Assembly: GCA_030533445.1 (NCBI GenBank)
Contig: CM060065.1
Coordinates: 52,963,964-53,027,963 of the forward strand
DNA: 64,000 nucleotides
From: Cyprinodon diabolis
Lineage: Eukaryota > Chordata > Actinopteri > Cyprinodontiformes > Cyprinodontidae
Reading direction: 5' to 3'
A model generated the notes under the pieces. That model saw only the letters and a list, made by a program, of their open reading frames with translations, did no database searches and was not told the origin of the DNA. Position numbers and translations under genes: made by a program. Each line of letters starts with the position of its first letter. Position 1 is the stretch's first letter. This document shows positions 27,603-38,500 of the stretch, piece after piece.

Positions 27603-28374
27603 ACCCAGCCTAATAACATCGCTGAAAGAAGACATCGCCGAGATAATAAAAAAGCAGTTGAGGGAGACGCTCGGGGATTCTTTGTCGACTATCCAGCTTG
27701 ATTTACAAACTGTGAAAACACAGCTCGCGAATAATAAAGCAGCTACTGATGCTACATTAGCTGAGCTCAAGTGCACCGTGGGAGAAGTGGAAAATGCACT
27801 ATCTGAATGTTCCGACGACATTGCTGCGATGAAAGCAACAATCAGTAGCCTGACTGCCAACGTTGCCAAGCTTGAAAATAAATGCGAGGACTTAGAATCC
27901 AGATCACGGCGTAACAACATTAGAATAGTGGGAGTTCCCGAGGGCCCCGGCTCTTGTGACACCGCTGCGGTATCTGCCTTGCTGAAGGAAGCGTTCACGT
28001 TGGAAAAGGAGCCGCTTTTGGATCGATCACATCGGACCCTTCAACCAAAGCCGCAGCCAAATGAACGACCACGAGCCATTGCATGTAGGCTTCATTACTA
28101 CAGCGACTGTGTTGACATTTTACGCCGGGCGAGAGAGCTGCGTCAGGTTAAACTCAGAGATATGACGCTCTCCGTGTTCCCGGATCATACTGCCAAGGTG
28201 GCCCGGGCTCGGGCTGCGATCAACGAGGTCAGGAAACAACTTTGTGGCATTGACGGTGCTCGTTACGGACTAATTTATCCAGCACGTCTCCGCATCACTT
28301 TCAAAGGTGTTGAGAAGGACTTTACCTCAGCAGATGAGGCCAAAGAATACGTTCAAACCTTAATTTCTGGGTGA
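27586..28374 (+). CDS. LINE ORF1 protein (L1-type RNA-binding chaperone), 262 aa
   Basis: Open without stops. Residues about 7-110 form a coiled coil (heptads around DIAEIIKKQLRETLGDSLS and AKLENKCEDLESRSRR). The L1 ORF1p RNA-recognition signature RRNNIRIVGVPEGPG follows, and then the basic C-terminal domain (VARARAAINEVRKQL; YPARLRITFKGVEKDF). L1 ORF1p trimerises, binds the LINE RNA and forms the retrotransposition particle. The first ATG (27586) lies in the fused dispersed repeat, so the native N-terminus may be missing. Intact reading frame, although ORF2 is broken. Confidence 0.85.
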   Translation: MKRAHPPSLITSLKEDIAEIIKKQLRETLGDSLSTIQLDLQTVKTQLANNKAATDATLAELKCTVGEVENALSECSDDIAAMKATISSLTANVAKLENKCEDLESRSRRNNIRIVGVPEGPGSCDTAAVSALLKEAFTLEKEPLLDRSHRTLQPKPQPNERPRAIACRLHYYSDCVDILRRARELRQVKLRDMTLSVFPDHTAKVARARAAINEVRKQLCGIDGARYGLIYPARLRITFKGVEKDFTSADEAKEYVQTLISG

Positions 28375-28379
28375 ACATG

Positions 28380-28940
28380 ATTACTTTTATATTGCCTTTC
28401 TCTGCAATATTCTATTGCTGGACTACTGTTAATATTACAGTGGATTAATATTTGCTGGGTCACTGTTACTCTTTGATGTTCAAACACTAATGACCCTTTG
28501 AAGGAAAAAAAAACAAAAAAAACAAACAAACAAAAAACAACTAATGACCCTTTGAAGGGGAAACAAAAAACAAAAAAAACTAATGACCCTTTGTAATACT
28601 TATGTTGATACAAGGCATAAATATATTTATATTTTTGTCACCCTGGATTATATTTTGGTTTTATTTTATTGTATTTTTTTTACATTGCGCATGTTCTTGA
28701 CTGAATGTAAAGTTGGCAGGTAGTTGGTAGGTCTTTTACTTTTTTCTCTTGGTTCTGCACCGTCTCCGTGTTGTTTTCACTTTAGCGTGGGCAACCTTTT
28801 TTGCTGTGTAAACACTGCTGTCTCCATTGTTCTGTTCTGTGTTTATATGGAGACTTTGGGTGTTTTTGTGTTGGGGACTTATTGGGGGAGGGATTCCTGT
28901 CTCAGCTCAGTAATATTTTTCATTATTTTCTTTTATTCTA
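28380..28940. other. Spacer between LINE ORF1 and ORF2
   Basis: About 560 bp including a repeated phrase ctaatgaccctttg at 28488-28591 separated by A-rich runs. No coding domain. Confidence 0.5.
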
Positions 28941-31900
28941 ATGGTTGATAACAGTTTAGATCCCAGCACAGCTGGATCAGGCACACCTCTTAGGTTTATT
29001 AGTTGGAATATTAGAGGTATGGGTAATCCTGTCAAGAGGTCTAAAGTTTTTACACACTTGAAACGTCTGAAATGTTCATCTTAGAATTAAAGATCACCAC
29101 AGACTACGCTGCCCTTGGGTGGGGCAAATCTTTCACTCAGATTTTAATTCTAAGGCAAGGGGAGTTGCAATTTTAATTAATAACAGAGTTCAATTTTCCC
29201 CCAGTAATGTTATAGCTGATAAGGACGGTAGATACTTGATAGTTGCTGGTACTCTGATGCAGAGAAAGGTTGTGTTGGTGAACGTATATGCTCCAAACTT
29301 TGATGACGCTGAATTTGCTAATAGGTTATTAAGCAATCTGCCCTTTTTAAATACCCACTTGTTGATTTTTGGAGGGGATCTAAATTGTGTTTTTGATCCA
29401 ACCTTAGATCGCTCTAGTCCCCGGAATTTAACTCAATCGAACATGTCGCTAACATTCTCAGATTTTATGATTCAAAATGGTTTTATCGATCCGTGGAGAT
29501 CTCGTAATCCATCTAAAATAATTCTTATTCCAGGATTGACTATTTTTTTATTGATAGGACTCTTGATTCTTGTGTAGTTTCTTCCGATTACTTGGCTATA
29601 GCTATATCAGATCATGCTCCATTGTTATTGGAGATTCAGTTTTCTACTTACAGACGTAGCCCGCCTCCTTGGAGGTTTAATTCTCTTTTATTGGCAGATA
29701 AAGAGTTTTGTGATTTTATTTCGAATGCGATTGACGAGTTCCTTTTCTTTAATCAAAATGATACTACATCTTCTTCATTGTTATGGGAGACAATTAAGTC
29801 TTATCTTCGAGGACAAATTATTTATTATTCTTCACTTGCTAATAAAAGACGTAATTCTAGACTTAGTGAATTAACATCCGCAATTAGGGAATTTGATCAG
29901 AGACATGCAATTAATCCCACTCCAGAACTGCTTAAGCAGCGTGCAAATTTGCAAGCAGAATTTGATCTAATTTCGACTAAAGAGGCAGAACGCTTGTTAT
30001 TACATAGTCGGGGTTTATATTATGAACATGGCGACAAAGCAGGTCGTTTACTGGCACACCAGTTACGGCGTCAAGCTGCCTCCCGTATGATACCTAGCAT
30101 TACAAACACTAGTCACACAATTACCACAGACCCCTCTGAAATTAATGCTACTTTCAAATCATTTTATTCTTCGTTATATAAATCAGACTTTCCTGTAGAC
30201 AGAGCTAATATGGACAAATTTCTTCAAAACCTGCTAATCCTGTTATAGATGCAGACACCGCCAGGACCATGGACTCTCCACTATCCCTTGTTGAAGTGTT
30301 TAATTCAGTTAAATCTATGCAGTCTAATAAAGCCCCTGGCCCCGATGGGTTCCCTATCGAATTTTATATAAGTTTATTGGAAAATTGGCACCATTACTTT
30401 TGGCTGTATTTAATGAATCTTTCAAACAAGGTTCTTTACCACCAACACTGACACAAGCCACTATAGCTCTCCTCCATAAAAAAGATAAAGACCCAACTTT
30501 GTGTGGCTCCTACAGACCTCTATCATTGCTTAATGTTGATGTTAAAGTTTTGGCAAAAATAATTGCCTCTCGTTTGGAGAACGTACTTCCCTTGATTATT
30601 TCTGAGGAGCAAAATGGCTTCATAAAGGGGCGTCAGTTGTTTTTTAACACTCGCACACTTTTTAATATAATTTATTCTAAACATTCGGCTAATCTTCCAG
30701 AGATAGTTGTATCTCTTGATGCTGAGAAAGCCTTCGACAGGGTGGAGTGGGAGTACCTGTTTGCTGTTTTGAGGAGATTTGGATTTGGGGATACATTTAT
30801 TTCATGGATCCGTCTTCTTTACTCTTCCCCTAAAGCTTCTGTCCACACTAATGACACTTTCTCAGATTATTTTGTTCTTGGACGTGGAACTCGTCAAGGG
30901 TGTCCACTATCGCCTTTACTCTTTTCTATCGCTATAGAGCCTCTGTCTATAACATTACGATCTTCTCCCTTATTCAGAGGGATAACCCGGAATACAACCG
31001 AATACAAACTGTCATTGTACGCAGACGATTTGTTGTTATATGTAACTGATCCTGCTTCTTCCCTCCCTATCATTTTTAGTATTCTGAAAAACTATAGCTC
31101 TTTTTCAGGTTATAAATTAAATATGGAGAAAAGTGAGTGCTTTCCTGTAAACAGGGCTGCTTGTGATCTCCAACAATCCGACTTACCTTTTAAGCTTACT
31201 TTATCTGGGTTCAAATACCTGGGTATAAATGTGACACGTTCCTTATCAGGCCTACTAACAGCTAATTTTACCCCCCTTATTTCGAACATAAATTCAGATA
31301 TTCAAAGATGGCGTAGTGTCCCACTTTCATTGATTGGCAAAGTAAATGTTGTCAAGATTAATATTTTACCAAAATTCTTGTTTTTGTTTCAATCAATACC
31401 TCTTTTTCTGCCAAAAACTTTTTTTGATTCTTTAGATAAAACAATTGCTAATTTTTTATGGGGTGGAAAGCCACCTAGGATCCGTAAAACATTTTTGCAG
31501 AGGTGTAAACTCAGTGGTGGACTTGCATTACCGAATTTTCAGATATATTACTGGGCCGCTCACATCCAAAAACTCTGTTGCTGGTTGGATTCTCCTCACT
31601 CCCCTTGGTGTAAATTAGAACAATCATCTTGCATAGGGTCCTCTATACCTGCTTTGCTATATTCTTCTCTGCCTACAAAACCTTCTCCATATACAGATAA
31701 TCAGGTGGTACTTAACACTCTCAAGATCTGGTACCAGTTTAGACGGCGACATAAATTTCTAACTGCATCGTCTATGATTCCTCTAACTAACAAGCACTTA
31801 TTTCCCCCATCTCTTTCAGACTCGCTTTTTTCAGTTTGGTATGATAAAGGTATTAGACATGTAAAGAATCTGTATATACGTGGAGTGTTTGATAGTTTTA

Positions 31901-32500
31901 CTAATTTGTCTTCTAAGTATAATCTTCCAGGTACTCATTTATTTCGCTACTTTCAGATTCGTAGTTTTGTCTCAAACTCTTTCCCAGTTTTCCTTCAATG
32001 CCACCGGAATTGCCTTGGGAAAACTTGCTTTTATATAGTCCTTCTCAGAAGGAATCATTTCAAAGATATATAATTCCATTCTGAAACTAAACTGTCAGTG
32101 GGATCCCAAAATCAAGAATGCATGGGAATCAGAGTTAGGAATACAGCTACATGAAGATCTCTGGGCAGATGCAATTGAAAGAATACGGTCTACTACCTCT
32201 TGTGCTCGTCTTGGTTTAATTCAATTCAAAGTTTTTCATAGAGTCCATTTCTCGAAGGCCAGACTCAGTGAAATCTATCCAGACGTTGGAGATAAATGTG
32301 ATGTCAGGATTCTCCATGTCATCTTAGTCTGGCTGCTTTTTGCTCTGGTTACTTCACAGTTATGTCTGCTATTCTCAAAGTTAATCTGCAGCCTTGTCCA
32401 CTGGCTGCCATATTTGGAATTTCTGATTCCTCAGTTGTATTAAATTCAATGCAAAAAGATATTATAACCTTTACATCCTTAATTGCAAGACGTTGATTAT
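28941..32500 (+). pseudogene. LINE ORF2 (endonuclease plus reverse transcriptase), multiply broken
   Basis: Starts ATG at 28941 with the APE-type endonuclease opening RFISWNIRGMGNPVKRSKVF. The segment with the catalytic Glu is deleted near 29080, where the sequence jumps from HLKRLK to HLRIKDHHRL. Endonuclease motifs continue (VNVYAPNFDD, IFGGDLNCVFDPTLDR, ISDHAPLLLE) across further breaks near 29520 and 30240. The reverse transcriptase is open from 30385 to 32073: SYRPLSLLNVDVKVLAKIIA, NGFIKGRQ, VVSLDAEKAFDRVEWEYLF, GTRQGCPLSPLLF and the catalytic YADDLLLYV, then the L1-type connector. A C-terminal part after 32073 is out of frame. At least four lesions make it inactive. Confidence 0.88.
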
Positions 32501-33553
32501 TATTACACTGGAAGTCTGCTAGATCTCCCTCCATCGCCCAGTGGCTTAAGGACATGCTGCTTTTCCTCAAACTTGAGAAAATTAAATATACAATGAGAGG
32601 ATGTACAGACATTTTTTTCCAAAAATGGCAGTGTTTTCTTTCTTATTTTTCAAATTTGGAGCTCCTACCTCACTAAACATATGTGCCTGTTGCTGCATTT
32701 GGCTGATGTTTTTTTTTCCCTATTATCTATTTTATTTCTCTGCTGAACATGTCGGGCTGAGACAGGGTGGGAATGGGGTGTTTTGTTCTCTTCTTTTATT
32801 GTTCTTATTTTGTTTTGTTTTTATTGTCTGTATATGTAGTAGGTGTGACTACTTCAACATTTGTACTTATGTGTATATATTAGAAGTTATACCTGCATAA
32901 GTATGTTTATCCAAAAAAAAAAATGGGAATTGTATTTCTTATTGTGATTATCTTACCATTTGCTTCAATAAAAACAATTTGAAAAAAAAAGAAAAGTGAA
33001 ATGGCGTGCTCAAAGATGACCCTGCACATTTAGAGGATGTTTGGCTCAACCTGCTGCTGTGAAGCAGGATTCTCCACCATGAACAGAATCAACAATAAAT
33101 CTGGATCCAGGCTCAAAATGAGCACCTTGATATGTGCTTTATGGCTTAGTCTCCGGTTAAACCCAGGTTTAAAGCCTTGCAGGGCAGCCTAAAGCCCACT
33201 GCCAACATTAAGACAGAAAAAAGAAAGAAAATAACAAACGATCAGTTCAGGGGTTTGAGAAAATATGGGAATCAGGAAATTATCTATAAATCAAACTGAA
33301 CGATTGTTGTTCTCTACTTCAAAAAACGCTTCAGATTTTAAATAGTTTGAGTTGAAAATATGCACATTAAATCTGATGTGCTATTTTTTAAATTAAAAAT
33401 TCAGTGTATAACATGGATGCATAAAAACCCTCATTTTATTTCAGTGTTAAATTCTGTTTAAAGTAACATACTATAACTAAAAATGTCTCTGGACCTTTAC
33501 TGGTTGATGATCTTCTTTATTCGGACCCGCTGGTTTTTAATTGGTTACCCCTG

Positions 33554-34530
33554 GTCTAAGGAATTGGCCCCTCCTAGTTAACTTTTAGAAAAACATCACA
33601 AATTCCCAGAACAATAATTCTCTATATTAAGAAAAATGCTGGTTTGTGAAACTGAGTAGATTTTTTACAACCTGCCTGGTTTGGAGTCGGTCGCAACGTT
33701 TTTTTCTTTAATGACGATTCTTAAAAAGAAATCTATACTATATGATCATATTTAGATTTTACATGCAATTAGCCCATCGGTTTATATGTGTAACAAACTG
33801 TTAGCTTAGGCTTAATTATCTCCAAGTATGGAGAACCAGCTCTACCATATTAAAAAATCAATTCATAAATAAATAAATGCTCAATAAATAAAGAAGCATA
33901 CAATTGTCTCTCTAAGACACCCCCCCCTCCTCATTTGCATAATGAGGCAGAAAAGCAGAAATGTAAAAACATCAGGCAGAAATAAATAGCATGGAAGAAA
34001 TAAATAGGGTAAAAATACAAAGAAAGAATAAAACAGACAAAATATTATAACATGCACATAAAAAAATAAGTAATAAAGAAGCAAATTAAAATAGATATAT
34101 ACATTAATGTCTCACTGTTTAATTTATTTTCTATCTAAATTCATTTGTTTATTGTATTTTGGGGGGCAATTAATTATTCTTATTTATGTATTGAGCATTT
34201 ATTTATATCTGTATTTATTTTTAAACATGGTAGAGCTGGTCCTCCATATTACAGCGGAGTATTAGGGCCAGGCTAGAGATATTTTTTTCTTCTATTTCGA
34301 CAATAATTCTGGAAATAGAAGAAAATAAAATCTCATTTAGTTTAACAACAACAACAACAAAAAGAAGTGTTGCCATGGCCACCAGTCTCTCCTGCTTTAT
34401 AATCTCTGGTTTTAAAATCAGAGATGGAGCCAGTTTCATGTTGCCAAGCTTTATATATTAGATAATAAAATATAAAGTTGATCTAGGTTTGGCTGTTGAT
34501 GGTGAACATCTCCATCCATTGATCCATTGT
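33554..34530. other. Intergenic AT-rich DNA upstream of vps13c
   Basis: No coding sequence or structured repeat recognised. Includes an (AAC)n run near 34347-34360. Confidence 0.45.
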
Positions 34531-34538
34531 TTGGATCC

Positions 34539-34640
34539 AACATGGCGGCCGCACAGCCTGAGGAGTCAGGTGACAGAGGAGCTCTCTCTGCTCCTCCCTC
34601 TGTCACCTGACCGCCATCTTCCTCTGTGCCGCAGATAGAC
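34539..34640 (+). promoter_or_regulatory. Putative vps13c promoter with opposed YY1-like motifs and a hairpin
   Basis: A GC-rich island lies just upstream of the first coding exon. It has a YY1-type motif aacatggcggc (34539-34549, + strand) and an opposed copy, aagatggcggt, on the - strand (about 34610-34620). Between them is an inverted repeat with 13-bp perfect arms, caggtgacagagg (34567-34579) and its complement (34597-34609), with a further inner pairing. No TATA box. This suggests a housekeeping-type TATA-less promoter; transcription start not determinable. Confidence 0.5.
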
Positions 34641-34747
34641 ACCTGCAGACAGCGCCAGTAGATCCCAGATCGAGTCGATCCGCGCGGCCGGAACTCAGGT
34701 GCAGACAGTCCGCGTCCCTCAGCGGGTCCACCCCGGAGCTTCCAGCC

Positions 34748-35488
34748 ATGGTGTTCGAGTCCATGGTCAGCGACCTTCTCAACAGGTTCATCGGGGACTA
34801 CGTGGAGAACTTGGACAAGTCTCAGCTGAAGATCGGGATCTGGGGAGGTGAGCCGCTGTGCTAGCTGACAGCTACCGCTGCCAAACAGGGACGTCAACCA
34901 GACTCAGTTCAGAAAATCCCGCATTTCCCCCACTGCTGGTGGCATGCCTTCTTTATATCATATTCATAATCCAGGATGGGCCTGATTGTAGGATTACAGT
35001 TTGTTCTTAAATTCGGCTCCCACTGAAACCAAAAATCATCCATTAATTCAGCCTAAATTAAAACTTTTTTTGCTGGTGACACTAAAGGCGGAAACGATCA
35101 GAGCAGCGCGGCTATAATTTCACTGCTTCATGTTAGATCATAGATCAGCTGACAGCTGCTGAGATGTTGGCCGAATCAAACTGTGTTACAGGCGGAGCCC
35201 TGTGAGCCACAGAGCTGCCTGTGTTCAGCTGTAGATCCAGGCAGAGCAGAGTTCATTCACCCCTCTGTCATCAGCGGGAGGTCTGGCCTGGAGGATGGAG
35301 CTTCATGGGGTAAACAAGTGATCGATCACTGCCCTCACCTGCTCCCCGCCGGGACACACGGGGCTCATGCACCTGAGCAGGTGAATCAGACTGATCCACC
35401 TGCGCAGGTGGGTCAGTGATCCCAGAACAGAGAATATGCCACCGTTCAGCGCGCCAAGATAAACAGCAGCTTTATCAACCCCCCCCCC

Positions 35489-35535
<47 letters not shown>

Positions 35536-38500
35536 TCACTGTGGTTCCATCAGTTATAGACCTTATTACCTTTGTAACATAAAAAAATATGAACATATTT
35601 CATGGCAAACATTAGTGTCATTTTAATAACCAGAAAGGCCAAGTTGCCCAAATAGATGAAGAAAAATAACAAAAGAGCTTCTAGAAGAAATTCATGAAAA
35701 ACTCTGAGAGAAAGAAACACATTTTGTTTGGTCCAACCTTAGACTGGAGGTCCTTGGGGTGGGGTGGGGGGGCACAGAGGTACTGCATGGTGGGGTCACC
35801 AAAGTTTTGGTTGATTAGACTTTTTTTATATTCGCCGCTGCAATTATTTCCACTAATTGAAATGTCTTTAAATCCACATTAACATGAATTCAACAGACTG
35901 TAGTAAACAGATAAATGGAGGCAGAAGATGTCTTTCAGTGGGGTTAAGAAATAGGGGGGGGGGGGGTTTAGAAATAGGGCAAGGGATTTAGATATATTAA
36001 TAAAGCTGCATGAAGTGAAATTTCTATTCAATTAGGTTTAATTAAAATTCTATGTCTTATTAGGTCAATATACATAAATATTTAATATGCAATTAAGGAG
36101 TTTTACATATTTCTATTGACTTCTATAAAATCTGAATTACAACTCAAGAAAAACGTATAAATTCAACCGTAAAAATTAGGGAAATTTCTTTCGGAAAAAA
36201 CATTTAGGACATGAAAACTGTGATCCTATCTCAATACCACTGAAGCTATCACCTTATTGTTTTAAAATAATTAGTAAAAAGGAATTTATAAAGAACAAAA
36301 TGAAATAGATCCAAAGGACCAATCAGTAACCATGTCTGTTCCAGCACAGATCATCATTAGAAGTTCTTTGAGTTTTATGTCTTCAGTACAGGGGCCATAA
36401 CAGGGGCCAGGACATGACATACAGGGGCACTGGCCCCCATTGACCCCTGTCTAGAACCGCCCATGATCAATGCTCACATTCAGCGACACACAGGAGCTCT
36501 TTCAAGCTGGGCACCGTTTCATTCACAACACCTGTCCCATCAACCAGGAATCAGAAATACTTTAATAATCCCAGGGAGGGATTACTTTAGTTACATTACT
36601 CCATCTGTAATGGAGCGACTATAGAACCAGTTTGATAGAACATTATTTCATACTATATCTATAATCAGGGGGTCCCTGCTCCATCGCCATCAGTTTGGGG
36701 TTCTTGGCCTGGAAAATGTTGAATATCCCTGATTTAAAGGCATTAATGCTGATTGTGGAACTTACATTTTTAGTTTAAAAACCTAAATATAATTGTTAAC
36801 TAGGCTTATTAACTTTTTACCTTTTTTTTCTTGACTTTTTAATTTTTTTCCAACTTAATGTCCAGTAGTTAATCTATCAATCAAGGGTTCATCTAATTGG
36901 TCAAATGCCAAAATCAGATGTGCAGCCATGTAGCAGCATCTATGCTAAATGTCTGGATATAGATCTTATGCTTGTAGACCTCACTGAGGGATGGGGGGGG
37001 GGGGGGGGGGCATTTGTAAGGCAAGTGATCAAAAACAGTAACTTACCCTATAAAGAGGTAAAGACATTCACATGATAAGTGTGTAAATGAGGCGTTTGAG
37101 GTTCAACAGAAAATCCAGACTCTGATGATCGTGTTTTTTTTCTTTATTAAAATCTTCCAAAACCAAAAGCTGAGAAAAAGAGGAACTGAGTCCAGCTTCT
37201 GGTTCTGGGGTTCATCCTCCACCTCCATGACTCTCTGCTGTGTGGAGGTGTTTGTTGGTCCCGCCTGACCTTTGACCTGCTGGTTGGGGCCTGAGGACCT
37301 TCTTTCTCTGAGCTTGGCAGGAATCGGCTGGACTTCCTGCTGGGAGGATCAGCAGCTTCCAGGATGCTTCAGAGGAGCAGAGCAGGTCGCCTCTGATGGT
37401 CACTATTTACTTCTGGACTTTAGTTTGGTCTATGTAAAAAAAAAAATGGCGGCAAAAGATTCAGATCAACCGTTGAAACATTTAATGAGAATCTATCTGA
37501 ATTCTGGGAGAAAAGTCTCCAGCCGAACTTTTAAATGTCAGCCACATGTGGACACGTGTTCACAGAGACACGTATGATTCCCCGTCCTGATCCTGCCGGT
37601 CCTGCAGCATTCCTCACCTGCCGCATCGCCTCTCCACCAATCAGCTCCCAGTAATGCTGTAAAGTCCGCTGGCGGCCTCCGGCAGACGGGCAGGGCTGCT
37701 GCAATGACGCTGATCAAACACTGCTCTGTTATTTGGACCAGAACCAGCTTCTGATTGGCTCTCTTTATTCTGTGTTTCTGTAGGAAATGTCGTTCTGGAG
37801 AACCTGAAGGTGAAAGAAAACGCTCTGGTGAGTCCCAGACCTCCAACCGGACCCAGACCTGCTCCTGGTTCCTGCTGCTGGTTTTTAAAGGAGCTGCCTG
37901 TCTTGATGACGAGGATGATTGTTGTTCAATCAGGTCACATGACCCTCTGCTGGCGCTGAAACACTTCCTGTTTGCTGCCAGCTGTAGTTTAAAGGTTCCC
38001 AGCAGAGTGGGACCTCCTGCTGCCTGCAGCTCTTAGAGCAGAGCTCTGCAACCTGGAACCATTTTGCTCCCAGTCCATCTAAATAAAATGTTGTTTAAGA
38101 GCCGCAATTATTAAAAGACCTTTGAATAAAATGAAGGCGATTAATAATCTGAAATATCTGCTGAAGGAAATCTGTCACCTTTTTATTTTTGGAGGTTTTT
38201 TTTATGGCACTAGTGGCTCATTTTTTGACGAGAAAGGGGAATGAGAGGCACGCGGTGAAGGAGACCAGGTTGGATTAGAACCCGGGTCGGTCCAGGACTA
38301 AAGGCCGGCGTCCGTGGGTCGGCGCGCTAACCACTGCGCCGCCGAATCGCACCAAGCCTTATCTGCTGCCATTTAAAACAACAAACAGCTGACTTGTATT
38401 GTTTGGTTTTAAAATGAGGAAAAACATAAAATGCTTCATAAATAGGAAGCATTAAGTTTCTGCTAGATGATATTATTTGATGTTAAAGGAAAAATAAACA

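Larger units (their letters stand above)
27189..32990 (+). mobile_element. L1/Tx1-clade LINE with target-site duplication and chimeric 5' end
   Basis: A 5,802-bp insertion bounded by gaaaagtgaaatgg at 27175-27188 and 32991-33004, ending in a short A run. The uninterrupted hAT copy at 39376-40171 shows a single copy of this 14-mer, confirming the insertion. It has a coiled-coil ORF1 (27586-28374) and a broken ORF2 (28941 to about 32500). Its 5' 400 bp is the dispersed teleost repeat, joined to ORF1 sequence inside the duplication boundaries. Confidence 0.88.
26818..33553 (+). mobile_element. hAT-type relic, copy A, split by a LINE insertion
   Basis: Two parts, 26818-27188 and 33005-33553, are contiguous in the second copy (39376-40171). 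The right part encodes [20 protein letters not shown] on the + strand, matching the C-terminal dimerisation region of hAT transposases (xxFSxMNRIKxxxRxRL). Outer ends resemble each other weakly (cagaggtcac at left; complement of caggggtaaccaa at right). The LINE at 27189-32990 interrupts it. Dead element. Confidence 0.68.
34848..37783 (+). other. vps13c intron 1
   Basis: A 2.9-kb intron. It holds two E-box palindromes (35370-35416), a poly(C)/(CA)n tract (35479-35531), and poly(G) runs near 35956-35967 and 36987-37010. No coding exon recognised; open frames here have no family. Confidence 0.7.

Noticed and set aside
34451..34897. 148-codon - strand ORF over the vps13c first exon
   Set aside because: Antisense shadow of a GC-rich first exon and promoter; no homology recognised.
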